The position numbers and the translations under genes were made by a program. The notes beneath the pieces are model-generated. The model was not told the origin of the DNA. It worked only from the letters and a program-made list of their open reading frames with translations, and did no database searches. Positions 48,867 through 59,001 of a stretch of 64,000 nucleotides of DNA are shown piece after piece. The DNA is from Accumulibacter sp. GTDB lineage: Bacteria; Pseudomonadota; Gammaproteobacteria; Burkholderiales; Rhodocyclaceae. How positions within the stretch are numbered: position 1 is the first letter of the stretch; each line of letters opens with the position of its first letter. Location: NCBI RefSeq assembly GCF_029255285.1, contig NZ_JAPUVI010000105.1:1-64000 (forward strand). The letters are read 5' to 3'.

Positions 48867-50759
48867 ATGACCCGTTACCCTCTGCTCGATACCATCAGCG
48901 ATCCGTCGCAAGTGCGCAAGCTCGATCGTCGACAGTTGCCGCAACTGGCCGACGAATTGCGCGCCTTTTTGGTCGAATCCGTCTCCCGAACCGGCGGGCA
49001 CCTGTCGTCCAACCTCGGCACGGTCGAATTGACGGTTGCTCTGCACCATGTTTTCGACACGCCGCACGACCGTCTGGTCTGGGACGTGGGCCATCAGACC
49101 TACGCCCACAAGGTTCTCACCGGGCGGCGTGCCGGCATGGCCAAGTTGCGCATGCACGGCGGCGTTTCCGGTTTTCCGAAGCGCAGCGAGAGTCGCTACG
49201 ACACTTTCGGTGTCGGCCATTCTTCGACCTCGATCTCCGCCGCGCTGGGAATGGCGCTGGCCGCCAAGATCCAGGGTGAATCGCGCAAGGTGGTGGCGAT
49301 CATCGGCGATGGCGCGATGTCTGCTGGTCAAGCTTTCGAAGCGCTCAACAACGCCGGTGTGGCCGACGCCGACATGCTGGTCATCCTCAACGACAACGAC
49401 ATGTCAATCTCGCCGCCGGTCGGCGCCCTCAACCGCTACCTGGCACGCCTCTTCTCAGGCAGCACCTTCAATGCAGCGCGCAAGGCGGGCGAGAAAATTC
49501 TCGATTTCTCGCCTTCACTGCGCGAATTCGCCAAACGCGCCGAAGAGCACGTCAAGGGGATGCTGACGCCGGGCACTCTGTTCGAGGAACTGGGGCTGAA
49601 CTATATCGGACCGATCGACGGCCACGACCTCGAATCGCTGGTGCCGACGCTGCAGAACCTGAAGCACCTCAAGGGACCGCAGTTCCTGCACGTGATTACC
49701 AAGAAAGGCCAGGGATACAAACTGGCCGAAGTCGATCCGATCCTTTACCACGGGGTATCGAAGTTCAAGCCCGAGGTCGGCATCGCCGGCGGGCCGAGTG
49801 GCGCCAAACCGACCTACACGCAGATTTTCGGCGATTGGTTGTGCGATATGGCGGCCGCCGACTCGCGCCTGGTCGGTATTACACCGGCGATGCGCGAGGG
49901 CTCCGGCCTGCTGCGTTTCAGCGAACGCTACCCGGAGCGCTACTACGATGTCGGCATCGCCGAGCAACACGCCGTGACTTTTGCCGCCGGCCTCGCTTGT
50001 GAAGGGCTGCGACCGGTGCTGGCCATTTACTCGACCTTCCTGCAACGCGCTTACGATCAGCTGGTGCATGACGTCGCCCTGCAGAGTCTGCCCGTCGTCT
50101 TCGCGCTCGACCGCGGTGGCCTGGTCGGTGCCGATGGGCCGACGCACCATGGAGCTTTCGACATTTCATTTCTGACCTGCATCCCGAACATGGTGGTCAT
50201 GGCGCCGACCGATGAGAACGAGTGCCGCAAAATGCTGACCACGGCCTACTATCTCGACAGTCCAAGCGCCGTTCGCTACCCACGCGGCACGGGCCCTGGC
50301 GTCGCGGTCGACAAGGCGCTGGACGGTATCCCACTGGGCAAAGGTGAAATTCGTCGCCGCGGGCAGGAGGTGGCATTGCTCGCCTTCGGCAGCATGCTCG
50401 CCCCCGCACTGGCCGCGGCTGAGGAGATCGACGCTACGGTCGCCAACATGCGTTTCGTGAAGCCGATAGACCGTGAACTGATCCTTGCCTTGGCGGCGGA
50501 ACATTCGCTGCTGGTCAGCGTCGAAGAAAATGCCGTGATCGGCGGTGCCGGCTCGGAGGTCGAGCGGGTTCTCGAAGAAGCTGTCAGCCCGGCCCGCTTG
50601 TTGCGCCTCGGAATTCCGGACCGTTTCATCGAACACGGTGAACAAGCTTTGCTACTGGCGGAAATCGGCCTCGACCGGGACGGCATCGTCGGCGCCGTCC
50701 GTGCGCATCAAGATATGACCGTGGATGCGGCGCAGGGAACGCATCCACCTACAGGATAA
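48867..50759 (+). CDS. dxs: 1-deoxy-D-xylulose-5-phosphate synthase
   Basis: Thiamine-diphosphate enzyme joining pyruvate and glyceraldehyde 3-phosphate, first step of the MEP isoprenoid pathway. The 630-residue protein has D-V-G-H-Q-T-Y, the ThDP motif [18 protein letters not shown], and catalytic Glu366 in G-I-A-E-Q-H-A-V-T. Follows ispA by 63 nt. Confidence 0.97.
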   Translation: MTRYPLLDTISDPSQVRKLDRRQLPQLADELRAFLVESVSRTGGHLSSNLGTVELTVALHHVFDTPHDRLVWDVGHQTYAHKVLTGRRAGMAKLRMHGGVSGFPKRSESRYDTFGVGHSSTSISAALGMALAAKIQGESRKVVAIIGDGAMSAGQAFEALNNAGVADADMLVILNDNDMSISPPVGALNRYLARLFSGSTFNAARKAGEKILDFSPSLREFAKRAEEHVKGMLTPGTLFEELGLNYIGPIDGHDLESLVPTLQNLKHLKGPQFLHVITKKGQGYKLAEVDPILYHGVSKFKPEVGIAGGPSGAKPTYTQIFGDWLCDMAAADSRLVGITPAMREGSGLLRFSERYPERYYDVGIAEQHAVTFAAGLACEGLRPVLAIYSTFLQRAYDQLVHDVALQSLPVVFALDRGGLVGADGPTHHGAFDISFLTCIPNMVVMAPTDENECRKMLTTAYYLDSPSAVRYPRGTGPGVAVDKALDGIPLGKGEIRRRGQEVALLAFGSMLAPALAAAEEIDATVANMRFVKPIDRELILALAAEHSLLVSVEENAVIGGAGSEVERVLEEAVSPARLLRLGIPDRFIEHGEQALLLAEIGLDRDGIVGAVRAHQDMTVDAAQGTHPPTG

Positions 50760-50779
50760 TAACCCTCTCAGGAGCAGCA

Positions 50780-51607
50780 ATGAACGCACCCGAAACCGTA
50801 CGCAGTTCAGCCGTGATGGCCGATGTCCAGGGCTCGGCCGATACCCGGCAACTGGCCATCAACAAGGTCGGGATCAAGGCGATCCGTCATCCGGTCAAGG
50901 TTCTCGACAAGTCCGGCGGCATTCAGCACACGATCGCCATGTTCAACATGTACGTGAGCCTGCCGCACAACTTCAAGGGAACACACATGTCACGCTTCGT
51001 GGAGATTCTCAACGGCCACGAGCGTGAAATCTCGGTCGAGAACTTTCCCGCCATGCTGCGGGAGATGGTGGCCCGGTTGGAAGCCGAGACGGGTCACATC
51101 GAAATGAGCTTTCCCTACTTCATCAACAAGGCGGCACCGGTATCCGGCGTCCAGAGCCTAATGGACTATGACGTCACGCTGATTGGCGAGATCGCACAAG
51201 GGCACATCGAGTCGACGATCAAAGTGGCTATCCCGGTTACCAGCCTTTGTCCGTGCTCGAAGGAAATCTCCGAGCGTGGCGCGCACAATCAGCGTTCGCA
51301 GGTGACGGTATCCGTTCTCATCAACGAACACCTTTGGATCGAAGAACTGGTTCAACTGGTCGAAAGCCAGGCGTCGTGCGAGCTTTATGGTCTGCTCAAG
51401 CGGCCCGACGAGAAGTACGTGACGGAGCGCGCCTACGACAACCCAAAATTCGTCGAGGACATGGTGCGTGACGTAGCAGCGCGGCTCAATCTCGAGCCGC
51501 GAATCGACTCCTACGTCGTCGAGTCGGAAAACTACGAATCGATCCACAACCACTCGGCGTACGCGCTGATCGAGAACGACAAGCGCAATAAATCGCTTCC
51601 CGCCTGA
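50780..51607 (+). CDS. folE2: GTP cyclohydrolase IB
   Basis: Makes 7,8-dihydroneopterin triphosphate from GTP, feeding folate and queuosine synthesis; type IB enzymes do not need zinc specifically. The 275-residue protein has the active-site cysteine segment T-S-L157-region C157-P-C159-S-K-E-I-S and S-R-F-V-E-I-L near the start. 20 nt after dxs; an AGGAG site precedes the ATG. A T-tailed hairpin ends the unit. Confidence 0.95.
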   Translation: MNAPETVRSSAVMADVQGSADTRQLAINKVGIKAIRHPVKVLDKSGGIQHTIAMFNMYVSLPHNFKGTHMSRFVEILNGHEREISVENFPAMLREMVARLEAETGHIEMSFPYFINKAAPVSGVQSLMDYDVTLIGEIAQGHIESTIKVAIPVTSLCPCSKEISERGAHNQRSQVTVSVLINEHLWIEELVQLVESQASCELYGLLKRPDEKYVTERAYDNPKFVEDMVRDVAARLNLEPRIDSYVVESENYESIHNHSAYALIENDKRNKSLPA

Positions 51608-51621
51608 ACTCCCGGCGCAGG

Positions 51622-51657
51622 AAACCTGGCGGTTCCGCCGACCTCCGCCAGGTTTTT
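51622..51657 (+). terminator. Rho-independent terminator after folE2
   Basis: Positions 51622-51632 pair perfectly with 51645-51655 (11 bp, 12-nt loop), and the right arm runs into TTTTT. It lies 15 nt after the folE2 stop and 26 nt from the 3' end of rplS on the other strand, so it may serve both units. Confidence 0.85.
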
Positions 51658-51680
51658 CCCGTAGACGGTAGCGGCGCGTT

Positions 51681-52046
51681 TCAGCGTTGTTTGCGCGTCA
51701 GCTTTTCCTTGATGCGGGCCGATTTGCCGGAGCGCTGGCGCAGGTAGTACAGCTTGGCGCGTCGAACGTCGCCACGCCGCTTGACTTCGATCGAAGCGAC
51801 CAGGGGCGAGTAGGTTTGGAAGGTCCGCTCGACCCCTTCGCCCGATGATACCTTGCGCACGATGAAGCTCGAGTTGAGCCCCCGATTGCGCTTCGCAATT
51901 ACGACGCCTTCGTAGGCCTGCAGGCGCTCGCGAGCGCCTTCCTTCACCTTGACCTGGACGACGACCGTGTCGCCAGGACCGAATACCGGGATGACCTTGC
52001 CCAGGCGGGCGATCTCCTCTTGTTCAAGTTGCTCGATCAGATTCAT
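51681..52046 (-). CDS. rplS: Ribosomal protein L19
   Basis: A 121-residue basic ribosomal protein of the 50S subunit near the 30S interface. [23 protein letters not shown] and [14 protein letters not shown] are canonical. The start M-N-L-I-E is chosen over a long upstream extension. Last gene of the rpsP-rimM-trmD-rplS operon, 23 nt after trmD. Confidence 0.98.
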   Translation of the reverse strand: MNLIEQLEQEEIARLGKVIPVFGPGDTVVVQVKVKEGARERLQAYEGVVIAKRNRGLNSSFIVRKVSSGEGVERTFQTYSPLVASIEVKRRGDVRRAKLYYLRQRSGKSARIKEKLTRKQR

Positions 52047-52069
52047 TTTGTAAACTCCATGCACGCGAA

Positions 52070-52873
52070 TTACGTATTGTTGTCCTGACCGCATTGCTCC
52101 TGAAACTGCGCCAGGAGTTGCGTTTCCGATTTCGAAAGCGAGCGCCCCGCCAACAACTCGGGACGCCGTTGCCACGTCCGGCCCAGCGCCTGCTGCAAGC
52201 GCCAACGCCGAATTTCCTCATGGTGACCGGAAAGCAAGACATCCGGCACCCGCCGCCCGCCGTGTTCCTCGGGCCGCGTATAGTGCGGGCAATCCAGCAA
52301 GCCCGCGACAAAGGAATCCTGTTGCGCCGATTCGGTATCGTTCAACACCCCCGGCAATTGCCTGACGAGCGCATCGATCAACACCATCGCGGGAATCTCG
52401 CCGCCCGAAAGGACATAATCGCCGATCGAAATCTCTTCGTCCACGCAGGCTTCGATCACGCGCTCGTCTATCCCTTCATAGCGACCGCAGACCAGAATCA
52501 GCGCCTCGCCTGCCCGCACCAGTTGCATTACGCGACCATGCGTGAGCAACACGCCCTGGGGCGAAAGACAGATCACCCGACCAGCCTTCCCGCTCGTCAG
52601 GCACTGCCGCTCGCGCGCCGCTTTGATTGCCGCTTCAAGCGGTTGCGGCATCATCACCATTCCCGGACCGCCACCGTAGGGGCGGTCATCTACCGTACGA
52701 TGCCTGTCGTGCGTGAAATCGCGTGGATTCCACAGGTTCAGGCGCCACAGCCCGACTTCCAGCGCCCGCCGTGTCACTCCCGCCGTGGTCAGTGCGGCGA
52801 ACATTTCGGGGAACAGGCTGACGACATCGACGATCAGTGCCGGTGCCGACAACCGCATGCCGTCCGCCGACAT
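52070..52873 (-). CDS. trmD: tRNA (guanine-N1)-methyltransferase
   Basis: Methylates G37 in tRNAs to prevent frameshifting. The 267-residue SPOUT enzyme has [23 protein letters not shown] and the trefoil knot [11 protein letters not shown]. Start 52873 is used; an ATG at 52858 is equally good and nearer the family N terminus. 14 nt after rimM. Confidence 0.97.
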   Translation of the reverse strand: MSADGMRLSAPALIVDVVSLFPEMFAALTTAGVTRRALEVGLWRLNLWNPRDFTHDRHRTVDDRPYGGGPGMVMMPQPLEAAIKAARERQCLTSGKAGRVICLSPQGVLLTHGRVMQLVRAGEALILVCGRYEGIDERVIEACVDEEISIGDYVLSGGEIPAMVLIDALVRQLPGVLNDTESAQQDSFVAGLLDCPHYTRPEEHGGRRVPDVLLSGHHEEIRRWRLQQALGRTWQRRPELLAGRSLSKSETQLLAQFQEQCGQDNNT

Positions 52874-52887
52874 CACCAGTCCCGACG

Positions 52888-53424
52888 TCACCAGTCCATT
52901 TCCCAATCCACGCGAACACGCCTGCGCGGCAGGTCGACGTCGAGTACCACCGCGGCGACGAAGGGCAGCAACCGTTCCGCGCTCTGGCCATCGCCAACCC
53001 GCAACACCGTATTGGCCGGGGTTTCGATCAGGCCGAGGATGTGGCCCAGCGATAGGTCGCGCGAATTGATCACCGCCAAGCCAACGAGGTCGGCCCAGTA
53101 GTATTCGTCGGGTTCCGTCGGCGGCAACTCGGCGCGGGGTGTACCCACCAGCATTCCGGTATGTGCCTCCGCGGCCGTCCGGTCGGCCAGGCAAGCCAGG
53201 TCGGCGATCAGCAGGTCGTTGTGCTGCTTGCACTTCAGTAGACGCGTGCGATGCCACAACGCGGGCGCGTCGGCCTCGCGACCCAGCCACCAGTGGGACA
53301 GCTTGGACCAGGCTGCCGGATCGTCGGCAAACGGATAGACGCGCACCGCGCCACGTAGCCCATAGGGCGCGGCAATCTTGCCAAGAACAACAATGTCGGC
53401 CGGTGGCGCTTCGTTTTCCGTCAC
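52888..53424 (-). CDS. rimM: Ribosome maturation factor RimM
   Basis: Binds S19 and helps 16S rRNA 3'-domain assembly. The 178-residue protein has [18 protein letters not shown] and the PRC-barrel end. The GTG at 53424 is the best start, placing the conserved core 10 residues in; a TTG at 53463 would add 13 unlike residues. A perfect hairpin (53432-53449) abuts the start. Confidence 0.95.
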   Translation of the reverse strand: MTENEAPPADIVVLGKIAAPYGLRGAVRVYPFADDPAAWSKLSHWWLGREADAPALWHRTRLLKCKQHNDLLIADLACLADRTAAEAHTGMLVGTPRAELPPTEPDEYYWADLVGLAVINSRDLSLGHILGLIETPANTVLRVGDGQSAERLLPFVAAVVLDVDLPRRRVRVDWEMDW

Positions 53425-53431
53425 TGCCGAC

Positions 53432-53449
53432 CCGGCCTTTTCAGGCCGG
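53432..53449 (-). promoter_or_regulatory. GAAA-tetraloop hairpin just before the rimM start
   Basis: On the mRNA strand a 7-bp perfect stem (CCGGCCT / AGGCCGG) is capped by GAAA, a stable GNRA loop. Its 3' arm ends 7 nt before GTG 53424 and includes the only purine-rich stretch that could pair with 16S rRNA. It may limit rimM translation relative to rpsP. Confidence 0.6.
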
Positions 53450-53466
53450 AAGCCGCCGGGCAAGGC

Positions 53467-53718
53467 TCAGGCGGCCGCCTTGGCCGACTGCTTGAGCAGC
53501 CGCGCCACGGTCGACGACGGCTGCGCACCCTGTTGTTGCCAGTAGCTGAGTCGATCGGCGGCGACGTACAAGCCCTGTTCTTGGCCAGCCGCCAGCGGGT
53601 TGTAGAAACCGATGCGCTCGATGAAGCGACCATCGCGCCGAGCGCGCGCATCGGCTACGACCATATTGTAGAAGGGGCGCTTTTTCGCGCCGCCACGGGC
53701 CAAGCGAATCACAACCAT
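53467..53718 (-). CDS. rpsP: Ribosomal protein S16
   Basis: An 83-residue 30S protein. [18 protein letters not shown] and [14 protein letters not shown] are unmistakable. First gene of the operon with rimM, trmD and rplS. Confidence 0.98.
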   Translation of the reverse strand: MVVIRLARGGAKKRPFYNMVVADARARRDGRFIERIGFYNPLAAGQEQGLYVAADRLSYWQQQGAQPSSTVARLLKQSAKAAA

Positions 53719-53751
53719 GATAATCTCTTCCGAATCCAGAAAAAGGGTGGG

Positions 53752-53757
53752 ATTATA
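53752..53757 (-). promoter_or_regulatory. -10 box of the rpsP operon
   Basis: Perfect TATAAT on the minus strand, 33 nt before the rpsP ATG, giving a leader of about 27 nt. The -35 region is weak. Confidence 0.65.
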
Positions 53758-53870
53758 ACAAGAATGGGCGAACACGCGAGCCGATGTATGAAACCGTCGG
53801 TTGCCAAAAGACGTCGGCGGAAAAGTGATCTGTGCGGCAGGAAGCCGCCCACCCTGGGGCGCCTCAACGG

Positions 53871-53876
53871 TATAAT
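53871..53876 (+). promoter_or_regulatory. -10 box upstream of the PilZ-motif gene
   Basis: Perfect TATAAT, 140 nt before the ATG at 54017; the -35 region is GC-rich and poor. It faces away from the rpsP promoter, forming a divergent promoter region. Confidence 0.45.
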
Positions 53877-54016
53877 CCGCCCACCCGTGAGCGCCGGCCA
53901 AGGTGTTGATTTTATGACTTCTGCCTCAACTGCGCCGTATTCGTATCGCGCCGCCGGAAGCTCCGGCCGGCGGCCTCTTCGCCTGACGATGCGAGACTTC
54001 CTTGCCAGGTAGCCTG

Positions 54017-55528
54017 ATGACCAAGTACACCTCCTCTGCCAACGACGCCGACGGGACCGCTACCGGGCACTCAGGCATACGAACCATACTGCAGTGGCTG
54101 GCTGAACCGCCAGCCCCCCAGCCGGCCGACGAACTCCCGTCGCTGCGCGCCAACCTCAAAGCCTTGCAGGACGTTGGCGGTACGTTGCCACAACGGGCGC
54201 GCGCGCTCGAAGGCCTCTATCTGCGTAGTTGCTCGGTCGTCGACCGCCTGTTGCCGTTGCTTCACGACCTCAGCTTGCCGGTTCCCAGCAAGACCAGGCG
54301 CATTGTGCGCAGCGTTCTGGATCTGCTGCAAATGCTGGCTGACGATACACTTGCCTTGCTTGACACACCTGACCCGGCCGACCCGCGCCGGGCTCCCGAC
54401 GTGGCACTGTGGCGCAGCCTGAATGCCTTGGCGCAACAGCTGATGATCGGCCATCTGATCGCCGCACCGGCCCGCAGCGGGGCTTGGCAGCAGTTGCACC
54501 AGACCTTTGCCTTGGCGCGCAGCCGCAAACTCGAGGCGGTGATTCCGAATGGCGTAGCAAGCAGTCTGCAACACGTCTACCACACGGCGGTTCTGCTCGG
54601 CTGCGCGCAACCGGCGTCGCTCACGGCGCGCGAAGTCATTTTCCTCGCCACCCTCTTTGAACGCTTCGCCGACCGCATCGAGCCGATTGCCGCGGCGGCG
54701 GCAATCTCTCCCGGTACCTTCTGGATCGATCCGCAACGTGACGTGCCGGCCATTTCCTGTTCACGCAAGCTAGCGCCACCGACCACCGTGCAGGAGGGCT
54801 TTTCCTGCGTCCTGCTGACCTCGCTGCTCAAAACAAAAATTGCCCAGCTCGAAGGCGGCACTCCGGCACGGAGCATCAACCTGCCGGATTTTGCCGACAC
54901 CCCGGCGGGAATTGGCGTCCTGCGACGACTGGCTGGTCGTTGGAGCGACTCGGGTAAACGTCGTTTTCAGCGCCGCCGACAAAATCATCGAACGGTTCTG
55001 AGTACCGGCATTGACGGCCTCTGGCAACTGTGTCAGCAGGGGGACGCGGCCAACGTCGAGTTGTCGACCTGGATGATCACCAACGAAAGTCCCGACGGCT
55101 ACGCCGTGATGCACGTTTCCGGCAAGACAGGAACACTGTCAGTGGGCGACATTGCGGCAGTACGAACCGGCGGCGAGCAGAACTGGCAAGTCTGCCTGGT
55201 CCGCTGGGCACTGTCGGAGAACCCCGAGCATCTCGAACTGGGTCTCCAGATCCTTGCCCCGACGGCTGTGCCGGCCATTCTCGCGAAACCTTCGGGCGCC
55301 CTGGGGACCGAGCATTTGCGCGTTCTCATCCTGCCCGAAATTCCTTTGCTGCGCTCCCGCCAACTGCTGGTGGTCGCCTCCGGGGCCTTGCCGGACAAGC
55401 AACAAAAGCTGATTCTGGTAATCGAGAAAGGTAATCTGATGGTGCGCGAAGTCAAAAGCACCCATATCGACGAGCAAACCGGAAGCGTCGATATCGTCGC
55501 CATCGAACCGGACGAAAACCCTTTCTGA
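54017..55528 (+). CDS. Large protein with PilZ signature motifs (possible cyclic di-GMP receptor)
   Basis: A 503-residue protein with no signal peptide or membrane segment. The N-terminal 260 residues are mostly helical and unrecognised. In the C-terminal half, R321-Q-N-H-R325 followed about 30 residues later by N356-E-S-P-D-G361 fits the PilZ pair R-x-x-x-R and (D/N)-x-S-x-x-G, which together bind cyclic di-GMP. The stretch after it is beta-rich, as a PilZ barrel should be. ATG 54017 is used. Divergent from rpsP, 142 nt before ilvA. The PilZ call rests on motif reading alone. Confidence 0.6.
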   Translation: MTKYTSSANDADGTATGHSGIRTILQWLAEPPAPQPADELPSLRANLKALQDVGGTLPQRARALEGLYLRSCSVVDRLLPLLHDLSLPVPSKTRRIVRSVLDLLQMLADDTLALLDTPDPADPRRAPDVALWRSLNALAQQLMIGHLIAAPARSGAWQQLHQTFALARSRKLEAVIPNGVASSLQHVYHTAVLLGCAQPASLTAREVIFLATLFERFADRIEPIAAAAAISPGTFWIDPQRDVPAISCSRKLAPPTTVQEGFSCVLLTSLLKTKIAQLEGGTPARSINLPDFADTPAGIGVLRRLAGRWSDSGKRRFQRRRQNHRTVLSTGIDGLWQLCQQGDAANVELSTWMITNESPDGYAVMHVSGKTGTLSVGDIAAVRTGGEQNWQVCLVRWALSENPEHLELGLQILAPTAVPAILAKPSGALGTEHLRVLILPEIPLLRSRQLLVVASGALPDKQQKLILVIEKGNLMVREVKSTHIDEQTGSVDIVAIEPDENPF

Positions 55529-55670
55529 TCGGCGTCCGCGCTTGTGCACCGTTCTCGATTCGGCGACCAAAATCGCTCTGTGCGTGCGTTCCCCGCGCCA
55601 GTTCTTGCCGGCCCGGAGTGCGGGGCACCGGCAAACTCGTCTCCCCCCTTTGTAAAGCGCGTCGACGGCC

Positions 55671-57182
55671 ATGCACACCGACTACCTCGAGAGAATTCTC
55701 AACGCACGGGTCTACGACGTGGCCATCGAAACGCCGCTCGATTACGCGCCTGGTTTGTCGGCGCGGACGGGCAACCGCATCCTGCTCAAGCGCGAAGACA
55801 TGCAGCCCGTTTTCTCGTTCAAACTGCGCGGCGCCTACAACAAGATCGTCCATCTCTCGACCGAGAAACTTAGGCACGGGGTCATCTGTGCCTCGGCCGG
55901 CAACCACGCGCAGGGAGTGGCGCTTGCGGCCGCCAAAGTCGGATGCCGAGCGGTCGTCGTCATGCCGACGACAACCCCCCAGATCAAGGTACAAGCGGTG
56001 CAGGTGCGGGGGGGGGAAGTGGTTCTCGCGGGCGAATCCTACGACGATGCTTACACGCACGCCCTCGAACTCGAGACGGCCGAGCGGCTGACCTTCGTCC
56101 ATCCTTTCGACGACCCCGAGGTGATCGCCGGCCAGGGCACGATCGGTATGGAAATCTTGCGCCAGCACGCGCTGCCGATCGATGCCGTTTTCTGCTGTGT
56201 CGGCGGCGGCGGCCTGATATCGGGGATTGCTTCCTACATCAAGCGCCTGCGGCCAGAAACCCGGATCATTGGGGTCGAAGCGGCTGACTCCGACGCCATG
56301 GCGCGCTCACTGCGAGCCGGTAAGCGCGTCAGACTGACGCATGTCGGACTTTTCGCGGACGGCGCAGCCGTCAAGTACGTCGGCGAGGAAACCTTTCGCC
56401 TTTGTCAGACGTACGTCGATGAAATGGTTCTGGTCGATACCGACGCCATCTGTGCCGCCATCAAGGACGTTTTCGAGGACACGCGAGCCATCCTGGAACC
56501 GGCCGGGGCTCTGGCGGTAGCCGGCGCCAAGGCCTATGCCGAGAGCCACGGGCTTACCGGCAGGACGCTGATCGCCACCGCCTCCGGCGCCAACCTCAAC
56601 TTCGATCGCCTCCGCTTCGTGGCGGAACGAGCCGAAATCGGTGAGCAGCGAGAGGCGGTTTTTGCCGTCACTCTGCCCGAGAAACCCGGCGCCTATAAGC
56701 AGTTTCTCGCCCTGATCGGGTCGCGCCACGTAACCGAGTTCAACTACCGCTACAACGACCCGCGCGCCGCACACATCTTTGTCGGAGTGCAGGTGGCGTC
56801 GCGCGCTGAATCGGTCGGACTGCTCGATCATTTGCGCCGCAACGGCTATCCGACGCTCGACCTGACCGACGACGAAATGGCCAAAGGCCATATTCGTCAC
56901 TTGGTCGGCGGGCACTCGCCGCAAATCAGCGACGAGATTGTCTACCGTTTCGAGTTTCCCGAGCGCCCCGGCGCGCTGATGAACTTCCTGAGTCGCATGA
57001 GCGCCGGCTGGAACATCAGCCTGTTCCACTATCGGAACCATGGAGCGGACTACGGTCGCGTGCTGGTCGGAATGCAGGTGCCCCCTAACGAGATGAGTGA
57101 TTTCGAGGATTTTCTCGAACAGCTGGGTTACGCGCACTGGAACGAAAGCAGCAACCCCGCTTACCGACTTTTTTTGGCCTAA
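55671..57182 (+). CDS. ilvA: Threonine ammonia-lyase, biosynthetic
   Basis: PLP enzyme converting threonine to 2-oxobutanoate, first step to isoleucine. The 503-residue protein has the PLP lysine Lys51 in F-S-F-K-L-R-G-A-Y and the phosphate loop V-G-G-G-G-L-I. The C-terminal region (about 325-503) holds two ACT-like domains (P-G-A-Y-K-Q-F and P-G-A-L-M-N-F), the sign of the isoleucine-inhibited biosynthetic form. Confidence 0.96.
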   Translation: MHTDYLERILNARVYDVAIETPLDYAPGLSARTGNRILLKREDMQPVFSFKLRGAYNKIVHLSTEKLRHGVICASAGNHAQGVALAAAKVGCRAVVVMPTTTPQIKVQAVQVRGGEVVLAGESYDDAYTHALELETAERLTFVHPFDDPEVIAGQGTIGMEILRQHALPIDAVFCCVGGGGLISGIASYIKRLRPETRIIGVEAADSDAMARSLRAGKRVRLTHVGLFADGAAVKYVGEETFRLCQTYVDEMVLVDTDAICAAIKDVFEDTRAILEPAGALAVAGAKAYAESHGLTGRTLIATASGANLNFDRLRFVAERAEIGEQREAVFAVTLPEKPGAYKQFLALIGSRHVTEFNYRYNDPRAAHIFVGVQVASRAESVGLLDHLRRNGYPTLDLTDDEMAKGHIRHLVGGHSPQISDEIVYRFEFPERPGALMNFLSRMSAGWNISLFHYRNHGADYGRVLVGMQVPPNEMSDFEDFLEQLGYAHWNESSNPAYRLFLA

Positions 57183-57353
57183 GGCGGCGCGTCGCCTCTA
57201 CTCTTCCAACTGGGGCAACAAGTTTCATTGTCTGACACAAATGCCGGCCGCGTGATGTCAAAGCGAGCACGCCGATGTCGGAAACTTTGGCGGTTAGCGC
57301 TCTCGGCGGCTTAAATCTGACTCATTTCCAATCGTTTTGCGGAGGTTTTTACC

Positions 57354-58292
57354 ATGCCCATGAACATCGCGAGCAGTGTCACCGAACTGATCGGCAACAC
57401 CCCGCTGGTCAGGCTCAACCGCTTGGCGGCAGATATTGACGGCAGCATCGCCGTCAAGCTCGAGTTCTACAATCCGGCGCACAGTGTCAAGGATCGCATT
57501 GCCGCGGCGATGATCGACGCGGCACAGGCGGCCGGATCGATTGGTCCGGAAACGGTGATTCTCGAGCCAACCTCCGGCAATACCGGCATCGGTCTGGCCA
57601 TGGTTTGCGCGGCACGCGGTCTGCGCTGCTGTTTCGTGATGCCCGAAACGATGAGCCGCGAACGCCGGCTGTTGCTCAAGGCCTACGGTGCGGAACTGGT
57701 GCTGACACCCGGGCCCGACGGGATGGGCGGCGCCATTCGCCGCGCCGAGGAAATGGCGGCCGCCGATGGGCGTTATTTGATCCCACAGCAGTTCGAGAAC
57801 CCGGCCAACCCGGCAATTCATCGGGCAACGACCGCCGAGGAGGTGTGGCGCGACACCGACGGCCAGATCGACATCTTCGTCTCGGGGGTGGGTACTGGCG
57901 GAACCATCACCGGCGTCGGCGAAGTCCTGAAAGCAAGGAGGCCCGGCGTACAGGTCATCGCCGTCGAGCCCGACGCGTCACCCGTACTCTCGGGTGGCGC
58001 CAAGGGACCACATCCGATCCAGGGGATCGGTGCCGGTTTCGTTCCCAAAATTCTCAACACCACGATTTACGACGAAGTGCTGCGCGTCAAGGCCGATGAC
58101 GCGTTTGCCATTGCCCGCCGGATGGCGACTGAAGAGGGACTGCTGGTCGGTATTTCATCCGGCGCGGCCGTGTGGGCCGCGCTCGAGGTCGCGCGGCGGC
58201 CGGCCAATGCCGGCAAATTGACCGTGGTGGTCGTTCCCTCCTTCGGCGAGCGTTACCTGACCACTCAGCTATACGCCCATCTCGACGTCTGA
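57354..58292 (+). CDS. cysK: Cysteine synthase A
   Basis: PLP-dependent O-acetylserine sulfhydrylase. The 312-residue protein has Lys46 in [17 protein letters not shown] and [11 protein letters not shown]. Signatures favour CysK over CysM, though the two can be confused. A GGAGG site precedes the ATG. Converges with the cyclo-ligase gene. Confidence 0.93.
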   Translation: MPMNIASSVTELIGNTPLVRLNRLAADIDGSIAVKLEFYNPAHSVKDRIAAAMIDAAQAAGSIGPETVILEPTSGNTGIGLAMVCAARGLRCCFVMPETMSRERRLLLKAYGAELVLTPGPDGMGGAIRRAEEMAAADGRYLIPQQFENPANPAIHRATTAEEVWRDTDGQIDIFVSGVGTGGTITGVGEVLKARRPGVQVIAVEPDASPVLSGGAKGPHPIQGIGAGFVPKILNTTIYDEVLRVKADDAFAIARRMATEEGLLVGISSGAAVWAALEVARRPANAGKLTVVVVPSFGERYLTTQLYAHLDV

Positions 58293-58337
58293 GCTGCGGA
58301 CACGACCGAGCCGCACGGCCAGCGTGCTGCTCCTGGC

Positions 58338-58958
58338 TCAGGCACAGGCAAACGTTCCGGCTTCGGTGACCATCGCGTCCAACCGTTGGTCATGTGGCGT
58401 GGGCTCGATCGAGTCCAGACGGGCGAGTTCGAAGCCAACGCCGAGCGCCAGCGGCCGCGGGTGGAGCGCCACGAGCGTGCGGTCGAAGTAGGCACCGCCA
58501 TAACCGATACGGTGGCCGGCCGCATCGAAACCGTTGACCGGAAGTAGAAGCGCCTCTGGCAACAGGAAATCGCCGGCGGCCGGTGTTGGAATGCCATAGC
58601 GGTCGGCGACCATCGGGGTGTCCGGCGTCCAGGCGCGAAAAGCCAGCGGCCGATTCTTGCCGATCACCACAGGCAACAGGGCTTGGAAGCCCTTCCGGCC
58701 AGCCTGCGCCCATTTCTCCATCAGCGGCCTGAGGTCGGCCTCCTGCTTCACCGGCCAGCAGAACGCCACGCGCATCGCGGCAAGTTCCGGGAAAGCCGTT
58801 TCCAGGTGTGTGCAGATGCGGTTGGAAGCACGCTCCCACTCGCTGGTCGGCAGCGCGCGTCGGCGCTCTATCAGTACCCGGCGCAACGCGCCTCGTTCGC
58901 TCAGCCCAGTGCCGACGACACCGTCCAGCGTGATTCCCGGCCTCACTTCGATGGCCAT
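58338..58958 (-). CDS. fau: 5-formyltetrahydrofolate cyclo-ligase
   Basis: Converts 5-formyl-THF to 5,10-methenyl-THF using ATP. The 206-residue protein has R-R-A-L near the N terminus, P-x-x-G-F-D-A-A-G-H-R-I-G-Y-G-G-A-Y-F-D-R, the family's metal and substrate region. Divergent from slt, 43 nt apart. Confidence 0.93.
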   Translation of the reverse strand: MAIEVRPGITLDGVVGTGLSERGALRRVLIERRRALPTSEWERASNRICTHLETAFPELAAMRVAFCWPVKQEADLRPLMEKWAQAGRKGFQALLPVVIGKNRPLAFRAWTPDTPMVADRYGIPTPAAGDFLLPEALLLPVNGFDAAGHRIGYGGAYFDRTLVALHPRPLALGVGFELARLDSIEPTPHDQRLDAMVTEAGTFACA

Positions 58959-58977
58959 GTGTTATGCTCGAAAGCGG

Positions 58978-58983
58978 TATTAT
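58978..58983 (+). promoter_or_regulatory. Possible -10 box of slt
   Basis: TATTAT, 18 nt before the slt ATG, in the 43-nt gap to the divergent cyclo-ligase gene. A -35 box is not evident. Confidence 0.35.
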
Positions 58984-59001
58984 CCAGACTTTCAGCTTAC
59001 C

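Noticed and set aside
47596..51607. xseB-ispA-dxs-folE2 cluster as novel
   Set aside because: This arrangement is common in betaproteobacteria.
51681..53718. rplS-trmD-rimM-rpsP arrangement as something unusual
   Set aside because: It is the normal bacterial order; only the rimM hairpin is worth a note.
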